This document shows, piece by piece, positions 35,961-45,062 of a stretch of 64,000 nucleotides of DNA (positions within the stretch are counted from its first letter, which is position 1; every line of letters starts with the position of its first letter). The DNA is from Verrucomicrobiota bacterium. GTDB taxonomy: Bacteria > Verrucomicrobiota > Verrucomicrobiia > Opitutales > Opitutaceae. The DNA is taken from positions 1-64,000 of the forward strand of contig JAEWIY010000230.1 of assembly GCA_023386835.1 (NCBI GenBank). The letters are read 5' to 3'. Both the position numbers and the translations under genes were made by a program. The notes beneath the pieces were generated by a model that saw nothing but the letters and a program-made list of their open reading frames with translations, ran no database searches and had not been told where the DNA came from.

Positions 35961-36827
35961 CTACTCCGCGGCTCGCGTCCTTTCCAAACCCGGACGGCCG
36001 CGCTGGAGGTCCTGGAGCGAGAGCGTGGTTTGCAGGCGATCATCATCCTCCGCGTCCACGCGAAGCTGTTTGAATGTGAGCACCAGGGCTTCATTCGTGC
36101 CGACCACCGATGCGTCCGGTCCGATCCGCAAGAACGCTTCGCCGTCCATCAGGTTCACGAGGACGGCATCGCCCTCGCCCACTTTGGTGTCCTGGTGATG
36201 CAACTCGGCCTCCTTCAACTCGCTCGCGAGTCGCAACTGCGGCTCGCCGATGTCGTGGGGTTGATTCATCTGAGACTGGGACGACGCATCACGCGTTTGC
36301 GATCCCGCATAGAAGGCGTGCAAACGTCGGCGCTCTTCAGTGCCCGCCAGCTGGTCAAGTTCATCCTCGTCGAACTCGGGCGCCTCGGACCACTGCTCCT
36401 CGTCGATTTTCAACGTAAGGGTTCGCTCTTCTAGGCTTCCCACATCGATCCCATTGAAGGGCACCGCGTGAGTTCCTCCCCCGACTCCAAGCACGCCAGC
36501 GCGTTTGACGATCGCGTAGGCAATTTTGCCGCTATTCACGTCAATGGCGAAGTCGGACAACGTCCCGACCTCCTTCCCGTCGCGCGAGTGAACTTCCCAA
36601 CCGGCGACCTCGTCGGACGTCGCCAGGCGCGGCATCGCGCTGCTCGGGATCGCCTGGTTCGGCCAAGCCCGCTCGAGCGCGGACGTGGTCGGGCGAGCGG
36701 GCTCCATCGCCTTGGCCGTGGCGTTTTTCGGCTCGGGCAACCGCGGGCGTTCGTCTTGGGCAAGAACGACACCGGAGCTCGCGAGAACGGTGATCAGTGT
36801 AAGTCGAAGGGTTCGGTTGGGTTTCAT
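35961..36827 (-). CDS. Exported PRC-barrel domain protein
   Basis: A 288-aa protein with the signal peptide MKPNRTLRLTLITVLASSGV, cleaved near VLAQ. A proline-rich linker leads to a PRC-barrel domain (about 85-145) with GWEVHSRDGKEVGTLSDFAI and YAIVKRAGVLGVGGGTHAVP, a good match to this fold. The C-terminal half is acidic and ends with a second similar region (HHQDTKVGEGDAVLVNLMDG, VLTFKQLRVDA) that may be a diverged copy. It shares the bidirectional terminator with the PRC/BON gene. The start at 36825-36827 is fixed by the signal peptide. Confidence 0.8.
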   Translation of the reverse strand: MKPNRTLRLTLITVLASSGVVLAQDERPRLPEPKNATAKAMEPARPTTSALERAWPNQAIPSSAMPRLATSDEVAGWEVHSRDGKEVGTLSDFAIDVNSGKIAYAIVKRAGVLGVGGGTHAVPFNGIDVGSLEERTLTLKIDEEQWSEAPEFDEDELDQLAGTEERRRLHAFYAGSQTRDASSQSQMNQPHDIGEPQLRLASELKEAELHHQDTKVGEGDAVLVNLMDGEAFLRIGPDASVVGTNEALVLTFKQLRVDAEDDDRLQTTLSLQDLQRGRPGLERTRAAE

Positions 36828-37054
36828 GTGACGGATGGGTTGTTGTCTCCAGTTTCTCGTGACGTGACCTGCGGCACACGGATCAGTTGGCCCGAATTGA
36901 ACGGAAGTCCCCCGGCCTCCCCCTCGGGCGCAAAACCGATGGGCGGGCGGGTGCTGACCCGGTCCGCGCGCGTGGGAATCTGCGTCGCTGGTCGCAGGCG
37001 CAAAAAAGGGGCGGAAGTCATTCCGCCCCGGTGCGCTCAAGCTGTGGTTAAAGC

Positions 37055-37234
37055 TTAGCGATCAAACACCTTCTTCACGTCGCCGACCTTCTTCTGGACC
37101 TTGCCTTCCACCTGGTCGGCTCGGCCTTCGGCTTGGAGGTCGCGGTCACCTGTCGCCGCGCCAACGTTCTCCTTCAGATTGCCCTTCAGGTTCTTGCCGT
37201 GGCCTTCGATCTTGTCCTGCGTGCTGTGTTTCAT
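37055..37234 (-). CDS. CsbD family small stress protein
   Basis: A 59-aa hydrophilic protein, MKHSTQDKIEGHGKNLKGNL and onward, with the family pattern of KxKGxxKExxGxxTGDxxLxxEGxxDQxxGKVQxxxG (KENVGAATGDRDLQAEGRAD, VEGKVQKKVGDVKK). CsbD proteins are induced by general stress in many bacteria; their function is not settled. The ATG at 37232-37234 was chosen over an upstream start that adds 18 unrelated residues. It lies next to two PRC-barrel genes. Confidence 0.92.
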   Translation of the reverse strand: MKHSTQDKIEGHGKNLKGNLKENVGAATGDRDLQAEGRADQVEGKVQKKVGDVKKVFDR

Positions 37235-37306
37235 GATGAGACCCGACCCCGGTCGCCCAAGGGCGTTCCGTCCGTCGACCGGAGCCACCGAACGGAGCGC
37301 GCCAGA

Positions 37307-39217
37307 CTAGCGCCCGCCCTTGGGTCGCCGGGAGATCTGATAGACCGCTCCGTGCGTCAGCGACACGACGTAGAGGTTGCCGTCGGGTCCGGTTTCGATG
37401 TCGGTGCCGACACCAAAGCCGGTGCCGAAGAGCAGCGATTCGCTCTCGGTGATGTCGAACTTTGCGAGGTTGTCGGCGACCCGATCCTCCAGCCGCGGAT
37501 CATCCACCGCGATCTTCCGTCGATTGCCGGTCAACTGGAGCCGGAAGAGCTGGCCGTTACCGAGGAAGTCGCGCGCGGCGCCGAGCACGAGGTCATTCTC
37601 ATACTGCGGGCCCAGCGCGCGCCCCTTGACGAACCCGACCCCTGCCGGGGCGACCTCGTACTTCCACGCAAACTCCGGGTCGCTGTAGTGAGAAACTGGA
37701 TCGCGATCGAGCACCTGCAGCTGCCCACGAATCTCGCCCGGCGGGTGGGCCAGCGTATGTAGGTTGACGTAGGCCCGGCCCTGCCGGATCCGCTGCACCA
37801 GGTTTTCCACGCTCGGATCAAACCCGGGCCGGGCGATGACGTTCGCGTCCGCAATCGTGCCGCTCGCGATCAAGTCACCGGCTTGGAAGTTCTGACCCGC
37901 GGGATTAAATCCGAACAGGAACGCCACGACGGCTCCATTCTGTTGATACGCGCCGAGGTGAATATGCGCCTGAGTCGCGCCCACGATCGGACCCGTGGCC
38001 CAGAGCGAGTACGACAGCGTACCATTGGCCTCCCGTTCGATGTGTGCGATCGCGGAACCGGCGGACATGACCGCCGGCACCTCCTCCGCGCCCGTCAATT
38101 CGGCGCCGAACTCATCGCCACCGTCGTACACCCAGAACATCCGCTGCAATGCGGTGGCCGCGTTGTTCGCGATGTTTTTCGGGTCCCAGCGGATCTGTTG
38201 GAGCCCGAAGAACGAGGGCGACGTTTCGATCTCCTTGAACTGGTGAATCCGTGCGAGCGGGCCCATCACCTGCACCCAGCCCAGATTCGCACCCGGCTCG
38301 ACGAGGTTCACCTCCGTGAACGTGTCGTCGCCATTCTGCGCATCCCACAACGAGCCGGAGACGGGATCAAAGGCCATGCCGAACCCGTTGCGTACTCCGT
38401 AAGCGAATACCTTCTGCAGGTTCGCCCCGGCTTCGCCACCGCGGGACGCTCCGGCGGCAAAGAATGGGTTGTCAGTGGGCGTGGAGCCATCGTCGTTCAA
38501 CCGCAGGATCACACCCGACAGATGCGCGTTGTCCGGCTCGGGCCCGCCGAACTGGTCGTCGGGCTGGTTGCCCGCCGCCGCCGGGCCGTCCGGCAAATTC
38601 TGCATCTGCCCACGACGGCCCAGATCGCCAATGTACACGTACAGTTTGCCGTCAGGCCCGAAGGCCAGCACGCCGCCATCGTGATTGCCCCGCGGCGGCT
38701 GGCCGGCGTCCTCCTGCAGCGCTCGAATACGCTGGATCGTGCGATCCCAGGTCAAGATCCAGCCGTTCCAGGCGAACCGATCGACCCGGTTGCCCAGCAG
38801 CGAGGTGTCACCCAGCACGTTGGTATCCATACCTGTGCTACTCTCGGTCCAGTAGAGATAGACGTACGGCGTCGCCGGGAACTGCGGGTGGAGCGCGATG
38901 CCGAGCAGCCCCCGCTCCGAAGCGGAATTCACCGCCAGGTCCAGCACGGTGGCCTGAACGGTGCCGTTAACAACGCGCTGCACCCGGCCGGTGTTTTTCT
39001 CCAAGACCAGAAAGTCGCCCGGCGCGAGGAACGCCATCGTGGTGGGCGTGACCAATCCGGAGACGACCGTGCGCACCTGCAGATTGGAATCCACCAGCGT
39101 CGGGGTCTGGCCGGCCAAAGGAAGACTGGTGGAAATCGCCAGTCCGCCGACAAGTGACAGCAACAGGGCCCGGAGCCGCGTCCGGGCGGCGGGAGCGGAG
39201 GATGCTCGCATGTTCAT
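37307..39217 (-). CDS. PQQ-type sugar dehydrogenase-like beta-propeller with inserted CHRD domain
   Basis: A 636-aa exported protein. The signal peptide ends near residue 37. The body resembles soluble glucose/sorbosone dehydrogenases: SGLVTPTTMAFLAPGDFLVL, RGLLGIALHPQFPATPYVYL, a HDGGVLAFGPDGKLYVYIGD stretch and GVRNGFGMAFDPVSGSLW. The propeller is interrupted at about 367-500 by a CHRD domain (FGAELTGAEEVPAV, TQAHIHLGAYQQNG, HPPGEIRGQLQV) and then resumes with GPQYENDLVLGAARD and TDIETGPDGNLYVVSLTHG. PQQ binding and sugar oxidation are family knowledge; the substrate here is unknown. ATG 39217 is used, with ATG 39211 two codons later as the alternative. Confidence 0.86.
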   Translation of the reverse strand: MNMRASSAPAARTRLRALLLSLVGGLAISTSLPLAGQTPTLVDSNLQVRTVVSGLVTPTTMAFLAPGDFLVLEKNTGRVQRVVNGTVQATVLDLAVNSASERGLLGIALHPQFPATPYVYLYWTESSTGMDTNVLGDTSLLGNRVDRFAWNGWILTWDRTIQRIRALQEDAGQPPRGNHDGGVLAFGPDGKLYVYIGDLGRRGQMQNLPDGPAAAGNQPDDQFGGPEPDNAHLSGVILRLNDDGSTPTDNPFFAAGASRGGEAGANLQKVFAYGVRNGFGMAFDPVSGSLWDAQNGDDTFTEVNLVEPGANLGWVQVMGPLARIHQFKEIETSPSFFGLQQIRWDPKNIANNAATALQRMFWVYDGGDEFGAELTGAEEVPAVMSAGSAIAHIEREANGTLSYSLWATGPIVGATQAHIHLGAYQQNGAVVAFLFGFNPAGQNFQAGDLIASGTIADANVIARPGFDPSVENLVQRIRQGRAYVNLHTLAHPPGEIRGQLQVLDRDPVSHYSDPEFAWKYEVAPAGVGFVKGRALGPQYENDLVLGAARDFLGNGQLFRLQLTGNRRKIAVDDPRLEDRVADNLAKFDITESESLLFGTGFGVGTDIETGPDGNLYVVSLTHGAVYQISRRPKGGR

Positions 39218-39688
39218 GGGGAGGGTTGGGGATGAACGGCGGTGGCGTGTCTGCGCAGGTTGCACGTCCAGCCGACGCCGAGGCGGCAACTCATCCAATC
39301 CCGCCTCTCGCGCAGGGCGAAATTGGTAACGGCTCTGTTACCGCGCTGTCCCTCGATGCACCGCCGCCTTGTGCACAGCGACCGCGTCCCACCCGGTTCA
39401 AAACTGACTCGCCATAAACACCTGCTCCCCCTGGCGTTTGGTCTCTTAGTCCAACCGAGGAGAGCTCCGCCGAGCTCGCCCGACGGTCGCCGGGCGGCCG
39501 CCGGGGCCAGCTGGAGCCGGCCGTGCCGACCTTCAGCGTCCACCTCACTTCAGTCGCCGAGTCCGGCGCAAAGGGGCTCGTCATCCGAATGCCCTCGAAA
39601 AAACCCGCAGCCGTCCGATGGCGGATTTCGCCGGCAGGATTGTCACGTCAGGAAGGGCTCGGTAGCACCTGACCGCCGAGCTTCGCTC
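39218..39688. other. Divergent intergenic region with a GGTAAC inverted repeat
   Basis: These 471 bp lie between the dehydrogenase (minus) and the sigma-factor gene (plus). An exact inverted repeat, GGTAAC at 39325-39330 and GTTACC at 39337-39342 with a six-base centre, is a candidate operator. The sigma-factor reading frame extends through most of the region, but the encoded residues are low-complexity and the sigma domain starts only at 39689. No convincing promoter boxes were found. Confidence 0.5.
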
Positions 39689-40246
39689 ATGCCTGATCCT
39701 CAACCTCCGACTGACTTCGCCAGCCTTTACCGAGCGACGGTGACGCCGCTGCGTCGGCATCTGCGCCGCCTTCTCGGCAGCGAAACGGAGGCAGAGGACG
39801 TGGCGCATGATGCGTATCTGCGGGTTTATCCCACGATCGAACGCGAGGAGGCGCAAAAGCCGGAAGCGCTCCTCTTTACCACGGCCCGGCGGCTGGCGTT
39901 CAATCGGCTCAAGCGGCGCCGCATCGCCCCCATCGCTCCGGCGACCGCTCCCGTTGAGTTGGCCGCCTCACCCGCGCCAGGCGTGGTGCAGCAGGTGATG
40001 GCCCGACAGGAGCTGCAGCGCCTCGAGGTCGCCATTGCGCAGCTGCCCGAAGGCTGCCGGACCGTGCTGCTCTTGCGCAAAGTCGAGCTGCTGTCCCACC
40101 GCGAGATCGCGGACCGGCTCGGCATCGCCATCAGCACAGTCGAAAAACAACATGCCCGTGCGCTCCGTTTGCTGCGCACGCTGCTCTCCGCCGAACCCTC
40201 CCCCTCCGCCCACACCCGCTCCACTTCCGAGGAGGTTTATCGATGA
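39689..40246 (+). CDS. ECF sigma factor, FecI type
   Basis: A 185-aa extracytoplasmic-function sigma factor. Region 2 is at about 10-75 (FASLYRATVTPLRRHLRRLL, EDVAHDAYLRVYP). Region 4 is at about 105-165 (AIAQLPEGCRTVLLLRKVEL then SHREIADRLGIAISTVEKQH). Start MPDPQPPTDF at 39689. Its stop overlaps the FecR gene by four bases (ATGA), and a TonB receptor with a signalling domain follows. So it is likely the output of a surface signalling system that senses a ligand at the receptor, as in FecA-FecR-FecI. Confidence 0.92.
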   Translation: MPDPQPPTDFASLYRATVTPLRRHLRRLLGSETEAEDVAHDAYLRVYPTIEREEAQKPEALLFTTARRLAFNRLKRRRIAPIAPATAPVELAASPAPGVVQQVMARQELQRLEVAIAQLPEGCRTVLLLRKVELLSHREIADRLGIAISTVEKQHARALRLLRTLLSAEPSPSAHTRSTSEEVYR

Positions 40247-41241
40247 ACCCGACCGAATTGCCCGACCCTGCCGTCGAAGAACAGGCGTCGCTTTGGGCGG
40301 CGCGGCTCGACGGTGGCGACCTGACTTCCGCGCAGGAAGCGGAACTGGCCCAGTGGCTCGCCAGCCATCCTCTCCACCGCACGCTGCTCTCGCAGTATTG
40401 CCAGCTCTCCGCCGACCTCGAAGCCCAACTGCCTGAGTTGCAGGGCGTGACGGAAGAAGATCCGACTCCTGCGCCACGGCCTGCCGTGCGCCGGGCCTGG
40501 TGGTGGGGCGCGGCTGCCGGCGCGATGGCGGCCGCCGCCGTTGTTGTATTTGTCCTGCAACGGACAGAAGCGCCAGTTGGACCCCGGACACTCGCCTCTG
40601 CGCTCGCTGAACGTCAGGAGGTCACATTGGCCGACGGCAGCAAGGTCGAGTTGAACGCGCAGACCAGCCTGCGCATCGCCTTCACCGACACCGAGCGCCG
40701 CGTGCGGCTCGGCTCGGGCCAGGCATACTTTGCGGTCTCCAAGGATGCGCAGCGTCCTTTCATCATCGAGACGCCGGCCGGACTGGTCCGCGTCACTGGC
40801 ACGCAGTTCGACGTTCGTCTGGAGAGCGCGGATACGATGGACGTGCTCGTGGTCTCTGGATCCGTCCAGGTCCGGCCGGCCAGCGCCCCCGGTGAGCGGG
40901 CGGAGCCGATCGCCTTGAGGCCGAATGAACTTCTGCGAACCCGCCCGGGCCTGGCCGCAACCGTGGAAAAACTGTCGGCCAATGACGTGGCGGAATCCCT
41001 TGCCTGGCGCACGGGCGAAGTGGTGTTCAACGGCACGACACTGCGCGAGGCGTTGCAACGGTTCGCGCGGTACCATGGACGAGGCCTGAGCGCGTCGGCG
41101 GCGGCGGGAGAACTGACGATCGGAGGCCGCTACCGGCTCGATGATCTCGAAGGCTTCCTCAGTTCGCTGGAGGATTTCCTGCCCGTCAAAGTGGTGCAGC
41201 ATCTGAATGGCACGGTCGAGGTCCGGCTGCGTTCCGAGTGA
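40243..41241 (+). CDS. FecR-type anti-sigma regulator
   Basis: A 332-aa inner-membrane protein. The N-terminal cytosolic part (about 1-85, EEQASLWAARLDGGDLTSAQ; FecR N-terminal DUF4880-like) would bind the sigma factor. A single membrane helix (about 85-105, WWWGAAAGAMAAAAVVVFVL) follows. The periplasmic part has the FecR domain (about 115-215; VTLADGSKVELNAQTSLRIA, VRLGSGQAYFAVSKDAQRPF, VRVTGTQFDVR). The C-terminal piece resembles an STN-type fold (VVFNGTTLREALQRFARYHG). It should transmit the receptor state to the coupled ECF sigma factor. Confidence 0.93.
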   Translation: MNPTELPDPAVEEQASLWAARLDGGDLTSAQEAELAQWLASHPLHRTLLSQYCQLSADLEAQLPELQGVTEEDPTPAPRPAVRRAWWWGAAAGAMAAAAVVVFVLQRTEAPVGPRTLASALAERQEVTLADGSKVELNAQTSLRIAFTDTERRVRLGSGQAYFAVSKDAQRPFIIETPAGLVRVTGTQFDVRLESADTMDVLVVSGSVQVRPASAPGERAEPIALRPNELLRTRPGLAATVEKLSANDVAESLAWRTGEVVFNGTTLREALQRFARYHGRGLSASAAAGELTIGGRYRLDDLEGFLSSLEDFLPVKVVQHLNGTVEVRLRSE

Positions 41242-41287
41242 GATTCGGCGCATCACCTCCGACAGCCCTTTGCCTCCAGCTCGTCCC

Positions 41288-44200
41288 TTGACCGCCCCTT
41301 TCTTCCCTCGCTCGGCCTTCCTGATCTTCCTGCTGCTCGCGTCGGTGGCGACCGCCCGCCCGGTGAGCTTCAACCTGCCGGCCCAACCCGCTCACGAGGC
41401 ACTGCTCGCGTTCTCGCAACAAGCCGGCGTGGAAGTGCTGTTCCCACACGAGGCGCTGCAAGGCCGCCGCTCGCCCCCAGTGGTCGGTCGCTTTGAACCC
41501 GAGGAAGCGCTGCGACGGCTGCTGGCCGGCACCGGCTACGAGGCGCGTCGGAACGCGCGCGGCAAGTTCGTCGTGGTCGCGATGATACAACGGTCCGGCG
41601 TCATTCGCGGCCAACTGTTGAACAGCGAAGGCCATCCCGCCAGCGAAGCGCGGGTGCTCGTCCCTGAGCTGCGCCGTTCCGCCAGGACCGATTCGGAAGG
41701 ACATTTCCAGTTCACGGAGCTGCCGCCCGGCGTGTACCGCGTGGTCGCCACGGCCCCGGGCTCACGTCCGTTGGAATTACCTGAAGTGACCGTGGCCGAC
41801 GACAGCGCAACGGATCTAGGCCGGCTGGGCTTGGAGGCAGTGCTCTCTGCTTCGCGACTCGCGCCCTACATCGTAGAGGAGCGCACGGAGGACCGCCGCC
41901 CTTTTGACCGCAGCGCGCCGCCACCGGCGCCTCGCACCGCGGCGGGCAACCTGGACCTGCGGCGGACCGAGGACGATGTCCTCGCGTTCACCGTTTTCGA
42001 CCGCGACCGCATTCTGCGCAGCGGCGTTGTCGACCTGAACGAGTTTCTGCAGCGCGAGTTGCTCGAGAGTGACGCGACCAACAGCAATTTCAGCAACAGC
42101 GACAGCCCGCACGTTGTGGGCGGCAGCAGCAACCTGCGGCTTCGGGGCTACTTTGCCGATGAAACCGTCATCCTCGTGAACGGCCGGCGGCTGCCCGAGA
42201 TGCTGACCATTCTCGGCGACGGCAAGGAACCGCCCGACGTGAACTTCATACCCCTCAGCCTCGTGCAGCGGGTGGAGGTTCTCCCCTCTTCCGCGTCCGC
42301 CCTGTACAGCGGCAACGCCGTCGGAGGAGTCATCAACATTGTGCTCCGACCCGACGTCGACGTAAACGCGACCGAGGTCATGACGACGTACACGAATGCG
42401 CTGCACGGGTACGATGCGCCGCACACCTCGGCTTCACTGATGCACGGCCGCTCGTTCCTCAACGGCGCGCTGCGTATCCGCCTGAACGGTACCCACAGCC
42501 GCTCCGTCGCACCGACGGAGTCGGAACTCGCCTACCAACACCGGCGCGTCGAATCGGCCGCCGCGCCGGGCGACCCACTCTATCGCGCGACGCCCAACAT
42601 TCGCAGCGCGAACGGCAGCCCTCTGTTCGGTCCGGGAACCCCCACCGTGACGTCCGTTGCACCGGGCACGGAAGCTGTGAACTCGCCGGCCGATTTCGCC
42701 GGTCGGGAAGGAGTCAGATCAACCGAGTTCTTCGACGGTTTTGGCGGGTTCTCGTCGTCGATCAACAGCCACGACTATGCGTACGGCCGGGAGCAGGAGC
42801 GCACCGCCTGGTTTCTCTCGACCGTGTTCGACGTGAATCCCTGGCTTCAGCTCGGCTTTGACGGCATTCATTCGCGAACGTCACTAGTGGGCGGATACGA
42901 TCTCTTCCGCGCCGACTTGCTCCTACCCGCGGAGTCGGCGGACAATCCGTTCGGGCAACCGGTCCGCGTGTCGCTGCACGAATCGGCGCCGGCGCTGGGG
43001 GAGGACTACAGCCAGGCCAAAGTCGAGTTCACCTCCGCGGTGCTCGGCGCGGTCGTCAAGCTGCCCTGGGACTGGCGACTGATGGCGGACGCGCAATTGG
43101 CCCGAAATCGCGTTCGCCAGCGCGGTTTTGTCACGACCGACACGGGACGCTGGCAGCAATTGGTGGACGAAGGCCGCTACAACCCCCTTCGGGACACGCA
43201 GGTCAGCCCGCCACCCGCCGCTTTCTACGATGAGGTGCTGATCTATCGCGGTGAATCCGGCGCCTTCGTGCCCCTGGGCGATTATCAGGTGTTCGACGGT
43301 GCACTCCGGCTGACACGCGAGGAACTGCCGCTGCCCATGGGAAACGCGCTGCTCAATCTCGGCACCGACTATCGCCTGACCCGCTTCAAGGGCTTCACGG
43401 AGCAATACCGGTACGGTGATGGCTCACCGGCGGGCGATCCCATCGTCTGGCTGACGCGCACACTCGAGCGAGTCAGCGTCTTCGGCGAACTGCAAGCGCC
43501 CCTGCTGAAGGACGAATGGAAGCCGCGCTGGTTGCGGCGCGCCGAGGTGGATCTGGCCGCCCGCTACATCTACGCGGATACAGCCCAGGAGACGAATCTC
43601 GCCCCAACGTACGGCCTGAAGTTCGACTTCAACAACGGGCTCTCCGTGCGCGGATCGATCACCACCTCGAATCGTTTTCCCACCCCCAAGATGCACCGGC
43701 AGGCGCCGAGCGGACCTGGGTCGGGCGGCGCGCGGGCGGCGCTCATCTTCGATCCGCGACGCGACGAAACCTACGAAGTCCAGGAAACGGAGCTGCTCAA
43801 TCTAGCACTTGAGCCGGAGGACGCGCTCACGCAATCCGCCGGGCTGCGGTTTCAACGGGGGGAGGAACGCCGTTTCCGCGCGAGTCTCGACTATTTCGAT
43901 ACACGCAAGAACAACGAATCGATCTTCATCGATCCCCAGCTCGCCCTCACGCTCGAGGACGTCTGGCCGGAGCGCGTCGAGCGCGACTCCCCGGCCGCGG
44001 ACGAAACCTTGGGGCGCGTGAGCCATGTCCTGACCGGCCGCGTCAACGCCGCCTGGCGCCGCTCGCGCACGTGGTCGGCCTCGTTGAGTTACGACCAGGA
44101 CGGCATCTGGGGCGGCGTGCTCGAAGCCTATGCGCGCTGGATGTACCTCCAGAGCTTTGAGCTTCAGTTCCTGCCCAACGATCCCGTGGTCGACCAACTC

Positions 44201-44566
44201 AACGAGCCCGACGGCTCCGTGCCGGGCCTGCTTCGCCACCGGACGAACCTCGGAATCGCGTGGTCGAATCGCACCTACGGCGTCGGCGCGGATAGCCGCT
44301 ATTACCACTCACGACGCCTGCCCGCAAATGAGCGGGAGCTCCAAGGCTCGGCCTCGATCGACGCGCATTGGCAGTTCGACCTTTACACGCATGTCGACGT
44401 GCGGCGCCTGCTGCGCTGGCCAAACTCGCGCTTCGGCCTGCGCGCGCAACTTCGGGTCAACAACGTGTTCGGTCCCGATTTTCCCTCGTACTGGAGAACC
44501 GGCGTGAGCCCGTACGGCGACGTGCGGGGGCGGACCTATTCCCTCTCGGTCACCACCGTCTTCTAG
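41288..44566 (+). CDS. TonB-dependent outer-membrane receptor with STN signalling domain
   Basis: A 1092-aa receptor. The signal peptide (TAPFFPRSAFLIFLLLASVA) is followed by an STN secretin/TonB short domain (about 25-85; SFNLPAQPAHEALLAFSQQA), a carboxypeptidase-regulatory-like beta domain (about 105-180; VIRGQLLNSEGHPASEARVL) and the plug (about 225-365; RLRGYFADETVILVNGRRLP, SASALYSGNAVGGVINIVLR). A 22-strand-type barrel follows, ending with the aromatic YSLSVTTVF. The STN domain plus upstream FecI/FecR imply ligand-gated transcription. The substrate is unknown. The start is unsure: TTG 41288 gives a normal signal peptide, while ATG 41207 would overlap FecR by 35 bp and lengthen it by 27 residues. 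Confidence 0.9.
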   Translation: MTAPFFPRSAFLIFLLLASVATARPVSFNLPAQPAHEALLAFSQQAGVEVLFPHEALQGRRSPPVVGRFEPEEALRRLLAGTGYEARRNARGKFVVVAMIQRSGVIRGQLLNSEGHPASEARVLVPELRRSARTDSEGHFQFTELPPGVYRVVATAPGSRPLELPEVTVADDSATDLGRLGLEAVLSASRLAPYIVEERTEDRRPFDRSAPPPAPRTAAGNLDLRRTEDDVLAFTVFDRDRILRSGVVDLNEFLQRELLESDATNSNFSNSDSPHVVGGSSNLRLRGYFADETVILVNGRRLPEMLTILGDGKEPPDVNFIPLSLVQRVEVLPSSASALYSGNAVGGVINIVLRPDVDVNATEVMTTYTNALHGYDAPHTSASLMHGRSFLNGALRIRLNGTHSRSVAPTESELAYQHRRVESAAAPGDPLYRATPNIRSANGSPLFGPGTPTVTSVAPGTEAVNSPADFAGREGVRSTEFFDGFGGFSSSINSHDYAYGREQERTAWFLSTVFDVNPWLQLGFDGIHSRTSLVGGYDLFRADLLLPAESADNPFGQPVRVSLHESAPALGEDYSQAKVEFTSAVLGAVVKLPWDWRLMADAQLARNRVRQRGFVTTDTGRWQQLVDEGRYNPLRDTQVSPPPAAFYDEVLIYRGESGAFVPLGDYQVFDGALRLTREELPLPMGNALLNLGTDYRLTRFKGFTEQYRYGDGSPAGDPIVWLTRTLERVSVFGELQAPLLKDEWKPRWLRRAEVDLAARYIYADTAQETNLAPTYGLKFDFNNGLSVRGSITTSNRFPTPKMHRQAPSGPGSGGARAALIFDPRRDETYEVQETELLNLALEPEDALTQSAGLRFQRGEERRFRASLDYFDTRKNNESIFIDPQLALTLEDVWPERVERDSPAADETLGRVSHVLTGRVNAAWRRSRTWSASLSYDQDGIWGGVLEAYARWMYLQSFELQFLPNDPVVDQLNEPDGSVPGLLRHRTNLGIAWSNRTYGVGADSRYYHSRRLPANERELQGSASIDAHWQFDLYTHVDVRRLLRWPNSRFGLRAQLRVNNVFGPDFPSYWRTGVSPYGDVRGRTYSLSVTTVF

Positions 44567-44647
44567 GAAAATCGCGTGTTCGAGTAGCGGATACAACAGG
44601 CTGGTGTGTCGATCCAGGTGACCGGCGCACCTTCCCGCCTCCTCCGC

Positions 44648-45010
44648 ATGACCACCGAAGACCCCACGCTCGCCCAGGTCCTTGGGCGCTGTTCCCTCGC
44701 CACGTATCACGCCGCCCTCGATTTCCGCCGGTCCGGTAATCCGCGCCACCTCTCCACGATCATCCGCGGAGTGGTCGCACGTTACGTGGAGCCCGAACTG
44801 CGTCACCGGGTGGAGAACGCCAGCGACGACCTCCGGCTGGTCGAGGATCTGGCGATGGACTCGTTGACGTTGATGGAAGTCATCCTCCTCGCGGAGGAGG
44901 TCCTGTGCGTTTCACTGTCGGCTGACGAACTGCGCACCTGCCGCACGCTGGGCAACATTGAAGAGATTCTGTCCGCGAAGCTCGCGACCACCGCGCCGTC
45001 GCCGGGCTGA
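44648..45010 (+). CDS. Acyl carrier protein-like protein
   Basis: A 120-aa protein whose C-terminal ~80 residues form an acyl-carrier-like helix bundle. The phosphopantetheine attachment motif reads DLAMDSLTLMEVILLAEEVL with Ser72 in the DSL sequence, and the end TLGNIEEILSAKL matches helix IV. The first ~35 residues form an unusual extension (MTTEDPTLAQVLGRCSLATY). No synthase, ketoreductase or ligase gene is nearby, so it is an orphan carrier; the LMW phosphatase starts 52 bp downstream. ATG 44648 is preferred over a GTG 14 codons earlier. Confidence 0.82.
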   Translation: MTTEDPTLAQVLGRCSLATYHAALDFRRSGNPRHLSTIIRGVVARYVEPELRHRVENASDDLRLVEDLAMDSLTLMEVILLAEEVLCVSLSADELRTCRTLGNIEEILSAKLATTAPSPG

Positions 45011-45062
45011 GAAACACGGGCGCACGCTTGCGAGTCGGCGCGGCTTGGGGCATCGGAACCGG

